This document shows, one piece after another, positions 1 to 7,399 of a stretch of DNA of 10,561 nucleotides. Position 1 is the first letter of the stretch. Each line of letters opens with the position of its first letter. The stretch covers positions 1 through 10,561 of the forward strand of contig CAZSKA010000140.1 of assembly GCA_964607315.1 (NCBI GenBank), given 5' to 3'. The notes beneath the pieces were generated by a model, which was given only the letters and a program-made list of their open reading frames with translations, searched no databases and had not been told where the DNA came from. The position numbers were made by a program, and so were the translations under genes. Source of the DNA: JAHDFB01 sp964607315 (GTDB lineage Bacteria; Bacteroidota; Bacteroidia; Chitinophagales; Saprospiraceae).

Positions 1-62
1 GAGCTATTCCGAGTATTTCTAACGAAGTAATTGTGCTAATAAAATTTAAAATAAGGGAAATT

Positions 63-299
63 CTAATACAGAATCGGTGTTATACATCTATAAAATAGCT
101 CATTATATTTAATATATCTCCCTTCGTCATAAGACCAAATGTAGAGAAACAATCGAGAATTTTCAATCTTTAGTTTACTTGTATATTTTGTAAAATCAAT
201 GTGAAGGTTTTCATATTTCAACTTCAAGCTCTTCCCTACTTTTACTTTACGCAAACGAAAGTTTCTATTATTTAAAATCTTGATGTGCGAGATATAGAT
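63..299 (-). CDS. Downstream -1-frame continuation of the secreted protein (78 codons)
   Basis: This reading frame is open from 326 to the TAG stop at 63-65, and overlaps the end of the 199-aa frame by 55 nt (272-326). It contains no ATG or Met codon. The only alternative start I see is a TTG at 252-254, so it is unlikely to be an independent gene. Joined at the A8 run it continues with alternating hydrophobic and charged residues (KIYISHIKIL, then LKYENLHIDF and SRLFLYIWSY), which looks like genuine beta-rich protein sequence. The 0-frame tail it would replace is only eight residues. The alternative explanations are a pseudogene, a sequencing or assembly error in the homopolymer, or regulated frameshifting. 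The family is unknown. Confidence 0.45.
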   Translation of the reverse strand: MYISHIKILNNRNFRLRKVKVGKSLKLKYENLHIDFTKYTSKLKIENSRLFLYIWSYDEGRYIKYNELFYRCITPILY

Positions 300-871
300 T
301 TTTTTTGATCTAGGTTTTGGAAGTCTTCATATGATTTGACATGTTTTTTTCTTCCTATGTAAATCCAATATATTCTGTGGTAATAAACACTATCAATAAC
401 TAACTTATTTGATTTTTGATCAGTGCTCAACAATATGTTATTCTTAGTTTGATTAGCATCTCTTTTTTCTGTTTCAATCTTTTTTCTTCTTGTCAAAAAT
501 AATTTATTCGCATCTTGTGAAAACTTAGAACTTGATTCTATAAGGATTTCATTTGAATCCGTTTTAAAAGCAGTATTGAAATCACCGATGAAATTGGCAG
601 CCAAGCAAGTCTGGAAAATATTAACCAAGGAATCTTTAAGGGCGAAACTTAATCTTAAACATTCATCAGAAGATACATAGACATTTTGATGTCTATTCTT
701 ATGGGGTAAACTAAGTATATTACAAGTATCCTTTTCATTTAGCAACCTATCTCCTACTATCTTTTTTAGAGGGACAACATGTTCGCTTGTAATGCTTTTT
801 TGACAACTTGATTCCCTGAAAAAAAGAGAAAGCAGAAAGAGTAAAAATATCTTAAGATGTACAGTGTTCAT
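272..871 (-). CDS. Secreted protein of unknown function (199 aa), probably the N-terminal part of a frameshifted gene
   Basis: I do not recognise the family. The ATG at 871 opens a signal peptide: a short polar start, then a hydrophobic core (residues about 7-18, rich in Leu and Phe) and a likely cleavage site near SSC/Q (residues 21-24). The mature protein would begin with Gln, a common pattern in exported Bacteroidetes proteins. The Cys is not in a good lipobox because Glu is at -3, so a periplasmic or surface protein is more likely than a lipoprotein. The mature part has three further Cys (in DTCN, DECL and QTCL) and a basic patch near residue 130. The 0-frame ends in the tail SISRTSRF right after an A8 run. 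The -1 frame stays open for another 78 codons, so the natural product may be 269 residues. It lies 81 nt downstream of ilvA on the same strand, with no visible intrinsic terminator between them. A functional link to ilvA is not implied. Confidence 0.6.
   Translation of the reverse strand: MNTVHLKIFLLFLLSLFFRESSCQKSITSEHVVPLKKIVGDRLLNEKDTCNILSLPHKNRHQNVYVSSDECLRLSFALKDSLVNIFQTCLAANFIGDFNTAFKTDSNEILIESSSKFSQDANKLFLTRRKKIETEKRDANQTKNNILLSTDQKSNKLVIDSVYYHRIYWIYIGRKKHVKSYEDFQNLDQKKSISRTSRF
299..306 (-). other. A8 homopolymer, candidate -1 slippage site
   Basis: On the minus strand the codons read CAA AAA AAA TCT. The last seven A residues therefore form A AAA AAA, which fits the X XXY YYZ slippery pattern known from -1 ribosomal frameshifting (for example dnaX). 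RNA polymerase slippage adding one A would give the same frame. Either event switches the 199-aa frame to the frame that stays open to 63. I see no strong stimulatory hairpin or Shine-Dalgarno-like element beside it, so a plain sequence error or mutation remains possible. Confidence 0.4.
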
Positions 872-952
872 GGTGAAAATGATCTAGTTCCACACTAAGT
901 AAAATCTTTTTAATGAAAACCAAGTAGCTTATCCCGACACTTAATAAACTCC

Positions 953-2218
953 CTACACAATCCATTCGAATAACATCGGACTGTTATTAATATGCTCAAA
1001 ATTGATTCGCTTTTCTTTCATTCGGGAAATAAGCGAGGAAAAATCATCTTTGTTTTTAAGCTCCACACCCACTAATGCCGGACCAGTATTCCTATTGTTT
1101 TTCTTCGTATACTCAAAATGCGCTATATCATCTTCCGGCCCTAAAACACCTAAAAACTCCTTTAACGCACCAGCTCTTTGGGGAAACCTAACAATAAAAT
1201 AATGCTTCTTGCCTTCCCATAATAATGCTCGCTCCCGAATCTCCTCTGTTCGTGCAACATCATTATTCCCGCCACAAATTACCACACCTACATTCTTACC
1301 TTTAATCTGGTCCTTATACTGTTCTAAGGCAGCAATCCCAACAGCTCCTGCAGGTTCTGCTACTATAGCTTCATCATTGTATAAATTTAGAATGGCAGAG
1401 CAGATCGCACCTTCTTCTACCAATACAAAATCATCAACATGTTCTTTACAAATTTCAAATGTCTTCTCTCCTATTTGCTTTACCGCTACACCATCAGCAA
1501 AACCATCTATGGAATCCAACACAACTCGCTTTCCTTCTTTCACAGATTGATACATAGCTGGAGCACCTGCCGCCTCTACTGCTATCACTTTGGTATTAGG
1601 GCTAAGCATTTTTATATAACTAAGAATGCCAGATATCAATCCTCCACCTCCTACAGCAACGAAAAGAAAATCCAGTGGTTCCGCAGTTTCTTCCAAAATT
1701 TCAGAAGCAATCGTGCCTTGACCGGCTATCACCAAGTCATCATCAAAAGGATGAACGAATGTTGAACCATTCTCTTTTTGCAATTTACAGGCTACATGAT
1801 ACGCATCGTCAAAGGTATCTCCTTCCAATATAACCTCTACCTTATCCTTTCCAAAATGTCTGACCTTCTTCACCTTCTGACTAGGAGTTGTAGATGGCAT
1901 TACGATTGTACCATTTATGCCCAAGTGAGCACAAGCAAATGCAACACCTTGCGCATGATTACCAGCACTTACACAAACAACACCTGCTTGCAATTCCTCT
2001 TTAGATAAGGATTTAATTTTGTTATAAGCACCTCGAATTTTAAAGGATCTAACTACCTGTAAATCCTCTCTTTTGAGCCAAATATTACAGTCGTATTTTT
2101 CGCTTAAATTATAGTTCTTGATATAGGGACTCTTTAACACTACACCGGTCAACCGCTGTTGTGCCTTCTTAATCTCTTCTACAGAAATTAACACATCCGA
2201 GGTGCTTATAACTTCCAT
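953..2218 (-). CDS. ilvA: Threonine ammonia-lyase (threonine deaminase), IlvA
   Basis: This PLP enzyme converts L-threonine to 2-oxobutyrate and ammonia, the committed step of isoleucine synthesis, in the cytoplasm. The PLP-binding lysine is K60 in SFKIRGAYN. The substrate/cofactor loop SAGNHAQG is at 84-91 and the glycine-rich phosphate-binding loop VGGGGLISG is around 189-197. The catalytic fold II domain covers roughly residues 12-330. A single ACT-like regulatory domain follows (about 337-421, with RFPQRAGALKEFL). The total of 421 residues matches the short, single-regulatory-domain form (Bacillus IlvA type) rather than the longer two-domain E. coli form. The ATG at 2218 gives the expected N-terminus. 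It is the last gene of the operon, 6 nt after ilvC. Allosteric inhibition by isoleucine is expected from the family. A catabolic threonine dehydratase is less likely, given the regulatory domain and the operon. Confidence 0.96.
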   Translation of the reverse strand: MEVISTSDVLISVEEIKKAQQRLTGVVLKSPYIKNYNLSEKYDCNIWLKREDLQVVRSFKIRGAYNKIKSLSKEELQAGVVCVSAGNHAQGVAFACAHLGINGTIVMPSTTPSQKVKKVRHFGKDKVEVILEGDTFDDAYHVACKLQKENGSTFVHPFDDDLVIAGQGTIASEILEETAEPLDFLFVAVGGGGLISGILSYIKMLSPNTKVIAVEAAGAPAMYQSVKEGKRVVLDSIDGFADGVAVKQIGEKTFEICKEHVDDFVLVEEGAICSAILNLYNDEAIVAEPAGAVGIAALEQYKDQIKGKNVGVVICGGNNDVARTEEIRERALLWEGKKHYFIVRFPQRAGALKEFLGVLGPEDDIAHFEYTKKNNRNTGPALVGVELKNKDDFSSLISRMKEKRINFEHINNSPMLFEWIV

Positions 2219-2224
2219 TAAATA

Positions 2225-3271
2225 TTAATCATTTTTTGGTCTAAGCGAACGAACAGCTCTTCCAGCTTGCCACATTTCACTTTCACGTAATTCCTTTAAT
2301 TCAGCTTCTAACTTTTCTCTATAATCAGACTGAGAATTTGTATCAATTGATCGTTGAGCTTCCCTTCCTGTCTCTACTTCTTCATATAATTCAGCAAAAA
2401 CTGGAGCAGTTGCATCTCTGAACTTCTTCCACCAGTCTAATGCACCTCTTTGAGCAGTTGTACTACAATTTGCATACATCCAGTCCATCCCATTTTCAGC
2501 AATCAAAGGATAAAGTGATTCTGTTGCTTCTTCTACTGTTTCATTAAATGCTTCAGATGGGCTATGACCTTTACTTCTTAACAAGTCATATTGAGCTGCG
2601 AACATACCTTGAACAGCACCCATTAATGATCCTCTTTCACCAGTCAAATCACTATAAACTTCCTTCTTGAATGTAGTCTCAAATAAATATCCTGATCCAA
2701 TACCAATACCTAAAGAAGTCACTCTTTCTCTTGCCTTTCCAGTCTTATCTTGGAAAACAGCAAAGCTTGAATTCAAGCCTTTTCCGGCTAAAAACAATCT
2801 TCTTAGGCTTGTTCCAGATCCCTTTGGCGCAGCAAGAATAACATCTACATTATCAGGAGGTATTACACCAGTCCTTTCATTAAATGTCACTGCAAATCCA
2901 TGTGAAAAATATAAAGCATCACCTGCATTCAAATTAGATTTAATAGTAGGCCATACCTCAATTTGAGCAGCATCACTTAATAAATACTGAACAATAGTTC
3001 CTTTTTGTGTCGCCTCTGCAATAGGAAATAATGTTTCACCTGGAATCCATCCATCTTGAACAGCTTTGTCCCAAGTCTTAGAGTTCTGTCTTTGCCCTAC
3101 AATTACATTAAATCCATTATCTCTCAGATTTAATGCTTGCCCTGGACCTTGTACACCATAGCCAATAATTGCAATTGTCTCGTTTTGAAGATTTTGCCTT
3201 GCTTGATCTAAAGGTAATTCTTCTCTAGTTACAACGTTTTCTTCTGTTCCGCCAAAGTTTAATTTTGCCAT
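2225..3271 (-). CDS. ilvC: Ketol-acid reductoisomerase, IlvC
   Basis: This NADPH- and Mg-dependent enzyme isomerises and reduces 2-acetolactate or 2-aceto-2-hydroxybutyrate to the 2,3-dihydroxy acids. The N-terminal Rossmann domain (about 15-195) shows GYGVQGPGQA at 37-46 and a cofactor-specificity loop at about 59-65 (GQRQNSK). SHGF is at 123-126, with the family's conserved active-site His at 124, and APKGSGTSLR is at 148-157. The C-terminal knotted domain carries the metal ligands D208 and E212 (SDLTGERG), with E244 and E248 at the expected 36-residue spacing. The total of 348 residues is close to class I length, although the sequence around the Rossmann loop resembles the Bacteroidetes branch. 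It sits 64 nt after ilvN and 6 nt before ilvA. Confidence 0.97.
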   Translation of the reverse strand: MAKLNFGGTEENVVTREELPLDQARQNLQNETIAIIGYGVQGPGQALNLRDNGFNVIVGQRQNSKTWDKAVQDGWIPGETLFPIAEATQKGTIVQYLLSDAAQIEVWPTIKSNLNAGDALYFSHGFAVTFNERTGVIPPDNVDVILAAPKGSGTSLRRLFLAGKGLNSSFAVFQDKTGKARERVTSLGIGIGSGYLFETTFKKEVYSDLTGERGSLMGAVQGMFAAQYDLLRSKGHSPSEAFNETVEEATESLYPLIAENGMDWMYANCSTTAQRGALDWWKKFRDATAPVFAELYEEVETGREAQRSIDTNSQSDYREKLEAELKELRESEMWQAGRAVRSLRPKND

Positions 3272-3300
3272 TTTTGAATTCGTTTAATTGTTAGTTATAC

Positions 3301-3317
3301 CATGTAAACTATACATG
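3301..3317. repeat. Small inverted repeat in the ilvN-ilvC gap
   Basis: CATGTA and TACATG form a perfect 6-bp stem around a 5-nt loop (AACTA). It lies in the only sizeable gap inside the operon (3272-3335). No U-tract follows on the minus strand, so it is not a typical terminator. It could be an RNA processing or stability element between ilvN and ilvC, or a chance palindrome in AT-rich DNA. Confidence 0.35.
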
Positions 3318-3335
3318 TTTTAATTTGTGATTTTA

Positions 3336-3881
3336 TTATATTCCTACTCTGTATGAGATTTTCTCGTCGAGTACGTCTTTATTAAAAAATGATTTTATAT
3401 CTGTTTGTGGAGTGCTAATTGCTACTCTTCCTGAACTTGCAAATTCTAATAATGGAAGTGGACTTAATTCATTAAATAAGGCTTGAATCTCCTTCTTGTA
3501 TCCAGTTTTCTCTACTACAGCAAAGTCTTTTTCTATCCTTAAAAATCTTGCATTATGTTCTCTTACTATTTTTTCAGCATTTCCATTAGTCATAGCTGAA
3601 GTAGGAATTTTAAACAATGCTAGTTCTTGAAATACTACTTCTTCTTCATAATGATAACACGCCTTTACTACTTCCACTTGTTTTTCAAGTTGTAAAACCA
3701 TATTTCTAATTTTCTCTTCATCGTCTTCCACTAAAAGCGTATATCTAAAAACTCCTTCCACTTCACTTTCCGAAACTGTTAGGCTTAGAATATTAATTTT
3801 CCTCCTTGAAAACGCAGTACTTATTTTATGAAGAATTCCAGCTCTACTCTCCGAGAATATCGATAATGTCAACTTTTTCAT
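3336..3881 (-). CDS. ilvN: Acetohydroxyacid synthase small (regulatory) subunit, IlvN
   Basis: This subunit binds the catalytic IlvB protein, stimulates it and usually confers feedback inhibition by valine. The N-terminal ACT domain spans about residues 3-76. Aligned by eye to E. coli IlvH, G15 matches the conserved Gly14 and N30 (INILSLTV) matches Asn29, both linked to valine binding. The position of Ser17 is His18 here. A second conserved domain follows (about 85-165, QELALFKIPTS onward). The length of 181 residues fits the longer form of the subunit. The gene starts 3 nt after the ilvB stop codon, consistent with coupled expression of the two subunits. Its role is secure from sequence and neighbours, but the effector preference is inferred. 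Confidence 0.93.
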   Translation of the reverse strand: MKKLTLSIFSESRAGILHKISTAFSRRKINILSLTVSESEVEGVFRYTLLVEDDEEKIRNMVLQLEKQVEVVKACYHYEEEVVFQELALFKIPTSAMTNGNAEKIVREHNARFLRIEKDFAVVEKTGYKKEIQALFNELSPLPLLEFASSGRVAISTPQTDIKSFFNKDVLDEKISYRVGI

Positions 3882-3884
3882 ATC

Positions 3885-5624
3885 TTAATTTTGTGGTTTT
3901 TCTAATATGATATCACTAACAGATGCACCAGATGGAACCATAGGAAATACATTGTTTTCCTTCCCCACTCTTACCTCTAAAAGGTAGGGTCCATTGTGAG
4001 CCATCATTTCTTTAACTGTATGCTCTAAGTCTTTCCTTTTATCTACTAATTTACATTCTATTCCATATGCCTTAGAAAGAAGCATGAAATTGGGATTTAT
4101 CATTTCGGTGCTAGAATATCTTTTATCAAAAAACAATTCTTGCCATTGACGAACCATTCCTAGAAATTCATTATTCAAAATGACAATCTTTACATTAATC
4201 TGAGTTTGAAGGATGGTTCCTAGCTCCTGAATCGTCATTTGCACCCCTCCATCACCAATAATTGCAATAACATCTCTTTGAAGTGCTCCAAATTTTGCTC
4301 CTATTGCTGCTGGCAAACAAAACCCCATTGTTCCTAATCCACCTGAGGTGATAGAAGAACGTGTTTGTTTGAAGCCGGCATATCGACAGGATACCATTTG
4401 ATGTTGCCCCACATCTGTTACTATGATCGCATCATTATTTGTTACATTATTTAGATGCTTAATGACTTCACCCATGGTTAATTCAGTAGACGATGGATTC
4501 AATTCTTCTTCAATAACTTTTTCATATTCCTTTTTGTAATAGTCTCTAAACTTCTGAAGCCATTCACTGTGATTATTTTCTTTAATCATTGGCAAAAGGT
4601 GTTGAAGCACCTCTTTTGCATCGCCTAAAACTGGATAATGTGCATGTACATTCTTACCTATTTCTGCTTTATCTATCTCTATGTGAACCACTTTCGCTTG
4701 TTTCGCATATTGCTTTAAATCCCCAGTCACTCTATCGTCGAATCTCATCCCAACGGCAATAAGTACATCACATTCATTGGTTAACTTATTTGGACCATAA
4801 TTACCATGCATTCCTAGCATTCCAACATTCAGTTCGTGATCGGTTTCTAAACCAGATAATCCCATTATCGTCCATGCTGTAGGTATATGTGCTTTCTCTA
4901 TTAATTGCTTTAATTCTTTTTCGGCTTCCGCCAAAAGGACGCCCTGTCCCAATAACAGTAGTGGTTTATTTGCTTCGTTAATGGTTTCTGCTGCGGCTTT
5001 GACCTGAGTTAAGTCGATGTAGGGAACAGGAATATAAGATCTAAATCCTCTACATTTTTTATAAGAAAAATCAAAAGATTCAAACTGTGCATTCTTAGTT
5101 ATATCGATAAGAACGGGTCCAGGTCTTCCAGATTTTGCTACGTAAAAAGCTTTCGCCAAAACGCCTGGAATTTCAGCAGCATAGGTTATTTGGAAATTCC
5201 ATTTAGTTACAGGCATAGAAATTCCTATAATGTCCGTTTCTTGAAATGCATCTGTACCTAAAAGGTGAGCAGCTACTTGTCCAGTGATACAAACTAAAGG
5301 CGTACTATCAATTTGAGCATCTGCTATCCCAGTTACAAAATTAGTAGCACCAGGCCCAGAAGTTGCAAAACAAACCCCAACTTTCCCAGAAGCTCTAGCA
5401 TAACCCTGCGCAGCATGAGTTGCACCTTGTTCATGTCGAGTCAGTATATGCTTTAGTTTATCTTGATAACTATAGAGTTCATCATAGATGGGCATAATTG
5501 CACCACCAGGATAACCGAAAATATATTCAACTCCTTCATTCAATAAAGCTTCTAGAACAGCTCTTGAACCTGACATGTGAGTTGTTTCAGATTTAGAAGT
5601 GATTTGTGATTTTACTGATTCCAT
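3885..5624 (-). CDS. ilvB: Acetohydroxyacid (acetolactate) synthase large subunit, IlvB
   Basis: This TPP-dependent enzyme condenses two pyruvates to 2-acetolactate (valine/leucine branch), or pyruvate with 2-oxobutyrate to 2-aceto-2-hydroxybutyrate (isoleucine branch). The catalytic glutamate that activates TPP is E65 in RHEQGA. GTDAFQE is at 123-129 and RFDDR at 294-298. The TPP/metal motif runs from GDGG at 457-460 to NN at 484-485. W494 (MVRQWQ) corresponds to the Trp known in E. coli AHAS II to favour 2-oxobutyrate. This, RFDDR and the adjacent ilvN mark an anabolic AHAS rather than a catabolic acetolactate synthase. The three domains (TPP-binding, central, TPP-binding) are complete in 579 residues. 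The first 16 residues are poorly conserved by eye, and the true start could be Met17. It begins 2 nt after ilvD ends. Confidence 0.97.
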   Translation of the reverse strand: MESVKSQITSKSETTHMSGSRAVLEALLNEGVEYIFGYPGGAIMPIYDELYSYQDKLKHILTRHEQGATHAAQGYARASGKVGVCFATSGPGATNFVTGIADAQIDSTPLVCITGQVAAHLLGTDAFQETDIIGISMPVTKWNFQITYAAEIPGVLAKAFYVAKSGRPGPVLIDITKNAQFESFDFSYKKCRGFRSYIPVPYIDLTQVKAAAETINEANKPLLLLGQGVLLAEAEKELKQLIEKAHIPTAWTIMGLSGLETDHELNVGMLGMHGNYGPNKLTNECDVLIAVGMRFDDRVTGDLKQYAKQAKVVHIEIDKAEIGKNVHAHYPVLGDAKEVLQHLLPMIKENNHSEWLQKFRDYYKKEYEKVIEEELNPSSTELTMGEVIKHLNNVTNNDAIIVTDVGQHQMVSCRYAGFKQTRSSITSGGLGTMGFCLPAAIGAKFGALQRDVIAIIGDGGVQMTIQELGTILQTQINVKIVILNNEFLGMVRQWQELFFDKRYSSTEMINPNFMLLSKAYGIECKLVDKRKDLEHTVKEMMAHNGPYLLEVRVGKENNVFPMVPSGASVSDIILEKPQN

Positions 5625-5626
5625 AT

Positions 5627-7300
5627 TTAAAATTTATCGGTTAAACAGCCAGTAGAGGCTGAAGTAACTATATTGGCATATTTGAACAAGCTGCCTCTAC
5701 TCACTTTTAAAGGAGGAGGATTCCACTTTTCTTTTCTCAACTTGAGTTCTGTATCAGAAACATGTAAAACGATGGTATTTGATACTGCATCGATGCTAAT
5801 TTCATCACCATCTTGTACTAGAGCTAAATTTCCTCCTACTTGTGCTTCAGGAGCGATATGACCTACTACAAAACCATGAGTACCGCCACTAAATCTGCCG
5901 TCTGTAATCAAGGCTACCTCTTTACCAAGACCAGCGCCCATTATTGCGGCAGTCGGTTTAAGCATTTCAGGCATTCCAGGACCACCTTTAGGACCTTCAT
6001 ATCGAATGACAACAACATCACCTTTAGAAACTTCTCCCTTAGCGATTCCTTCGTTGGCTAGGAATTCACCTTCAAAAACTTTAGCTTTTCCTTTAAAGAA
6101 GCTGCCTTCTTTTCCTGTAATCTTAGCAACAGATCCCTCTTCAGCAAGGTTGCCATATAGGATTCTGATGTGTCCAGTTTCTTTGACAGCTTGGTTTACA
6201 GGAAATACTATCTTTTGTCCATCTTTTAGAGAAGGCACATCGGCTAAATTTTCAGTCATAGTCTTGCCAGTAACAGTCATACAAGAACCGTCAAGCATGC
6301 CTTCTTGCAACATGAATTTTAAAACAGCAGGGACTCCACCTACATGATGAAGATCTTCCATCAGGTATTTACCAGAGGGCTTAAGGTCAGCGAGAAAGGG
6401 AGTTTCTTCTGCTATTTTGGTGAAATCATCAAGCGAAAAGTCGACTTGAGCGGCATCTGCAATCGCCATCATATGTAGTACAGCATTCGTACTACCTCCT
6501 AATACCATGATAAGCCGTAAAGCATTGTGCAAGGAAGACTTTGTAACAATGTCCCTAGGTTTAAGATCGTTAGTCAACAAAGAATCTATTGCTGCTCCAA
6601 TGCCCCCATACTCATCTGTCTTATCTAAGCTAACAGCAGGATTCGACGAATTGAAAGGCAAACTCATCCCCATTGCTTCTATAGCAGATGCCATTGTATT
6701 TGCAGTATACATACCTCCACAAGCACCAGCTCCAGGACATGCATTTTCTATAACTTCTTGAAATTCTTTTTCATCAATTTTACCAGCTACTTTTTCTCCC
6801 CATACTTCAAAAGCAGATACAACATCGAGTTTTCTACCTCTTAAACAACCAGGAGCAATTGTACCACCATACATCAATAATCCTGGCCTATTCAATCTCA
6901 ACAAAGCCATCAAAGCACCTGGCATATTTTTGTCACATCCCACTATAGTGACAAGAGCGTCATAGCTCATTGCTTGTACAACGGTTTCCATACTATCAGC
7001 AATTATATCTCTTGATGGTAAAGAATATCGCATTCCATAAGTCCCCATAGAAATCCCATCACTTACACCGATAGTATTAAATATCAATCCAACAAGCTCT
7101 TGTGCATCTATTGCATTTTTAACACCTACAGCTAAATCATTCAGATGCATATTACAAGGATTTCCTTGGTAACCTGTGCTTGCAATTCCTACAAATGGTT
7201 TAGCTAAATCTACTTTGTCTAAACCAAGAGCATGTAGCATCGCTTGAGCTGCAGGTTGAGATGAATCTTGAGTTACTTGTCTACTAAATCTATTTCGCAT
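5627..7300 (-). CDS. ilvD: Dihydroxyacid dehydratase, IlvD
   Basis: This Fe-S and Mg-dependent dehydratase converts the 2,3-dihydroxy acids to 2-oxoisovalerate and 2-oxo-3-methylvalerate. Three cysteines sit in the conserved cluster-binding positions: C49 (GNPCNMH), C122 (GCDKNMPG) and C194 (GACGGMYTANTM). All three together are the pattern of the oxygen-stable [2Fe-2S] members of the IlvD/Edd family. S471 in GRFSGGTHG is the proposed catalytic base. The total of 557 residues is full length. It is the first structural gene of the operon. The ATG at 7300 lies 17 nt after the attenuator's U-tract, with no Shine-Dalgarno sequence, as usual for this phylum. A sugar-acid dehydratase (Edd-like) is unlikely given the operon. 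Confidence 0.97.
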   Translation of the reverse strand: MRNRFSRQVTQDSSQPAAQAMLHALGLDKVDLAKPFVGIASTGYQGNPCNMHLNDLAVGVKNAIDAQELVGLIFNTIGVSDGISMGTYGMRYSLPSRDIIADSMETVVQAMSYDALVTIVGCDKNMPGALMALLRLNRPGLLMYGGTIAPGCLRGRKLDVVSAFEVWGEKVAGKIDEKEFQEVIENACPGAGACGGMYTANTMASAIEAMGMSLPFNSSNPAVSLDKTDEYGGIGAAIDSLLTNDLKPRDIVTKSSLHNALRLIMVLGGSTNAVLHMMAIADAAQVDFSLDDFTKIAEETPFLADLKPSGKYLMEDLHHVGGVPAVLKFMLQEGMLDGSCMTVTGKTMTENLADVPSLKDGQKIVFPVNQAVKETGHIRILYGNLAEEGSVAKITGKEGSFFKGKAKVFEGEFLANEGIAKGEVSKGDVVVIRYEGPKGGPGMPEMLKPTAAIMGAGLGKEVALITDGRFSGGTHGFVVGHIAPEAQVGGNLALVQDGDEISIDAVSNTIVLHVSDTELKLRKEKWNPPPLKVSRGSLFKYANIVTSASTGCLTDKF

Positions 7301-7317
7301 AATTAATCTTAGGCATT

Positions 7318-7351
7318 AAAAAAGGGCTAATCTCCAAAGAAGAATAGCCCT
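7318..7351 (-). terminator. Intrinsic terminator (attenuator) in the ilvD leader
   Basis: Read on the minus strand, AGGGCTA (7351-7345) and TAGCCCT (7329-7323) form a 7-bp stem around a 15-nt loop. The 3' arm merges into a run of six U residues (7323-7318). An A-rich stretch before the stem (7360-7353) can pair with the U-run past one mismatch. The hairpin ends 17 nt before the ilvD start codon. No gene ends here, since the upstream gene stopped about 400 nt earlier. Its only sensible role is to stop transcription before the operon unless an alternative structure forms. Confidence 0.85.
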
Positions 7352-7383
7352 ATTTTTTTTATATTAATAACTATCCTTCCTCG
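7335..7383 (-). promoter_or_regulatory. Antiterminator hairpin of the ilv attenuator
   Basis: On the minus strand CGAGGAAGGATAG (7383-7371) can pair with CTATTCTTCTTTG (7347-7335): 13 contiguous pairs, three of them G-U. The downstream arm takes the CTA of the terminator's 5' arm plus most of its loop, so the two structures exclude each other. The upstream arm begins immediately after the leader-peptide stop codon. A ribosome finishing the leader would cover it and favour termination. A ribosome stalled at the Ile codons would leave it free and favour read-through. The energetics were not computed. Confidence 0.7.
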
Positions 7384-7399
7384 TCAAGCAATGACTAAG
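7379..7399 (-). promoter_or_regulatory. Protector (pause, 1:2) hairpin at the end of the leader peptide
   Basis: On the minus strand CTTAGTCA (7399-7392) pairs with TGACGAGG (7386-7379) in 7 of 8 positions, with one A-G mismatch, around a 5-nt loop. It spans the last leader codons and the stop codon and overlaps the upstream antiterminator arm. This matches the classical 1:2 segment that forms when the leader is not translated and forces termination. It is the weakest of the three structures. Confidence 0.5.

Noticed and set aside
872..952. Terminator at the end of the ilv operon after ilvA
   Set aside because: I found no stem with a following U-tract in this gap. Only a 4-bp AAGT/ACTT pairing is present, so operon termination here is not supported.
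1002..2966. Plus-strand open frames of 66-113 codons antisense to ilvA and ilvC
   Set aside because: They lie entirely opposite strongly conserved enzyme genes, have no recognisable domains and are the expected shadows of those codons.
5673..6761. Plus-strand open frames of 62-113 codons antisense to ilvD
   Set aside because: They mirror the ilvD coding sequence and show no independent protein features.
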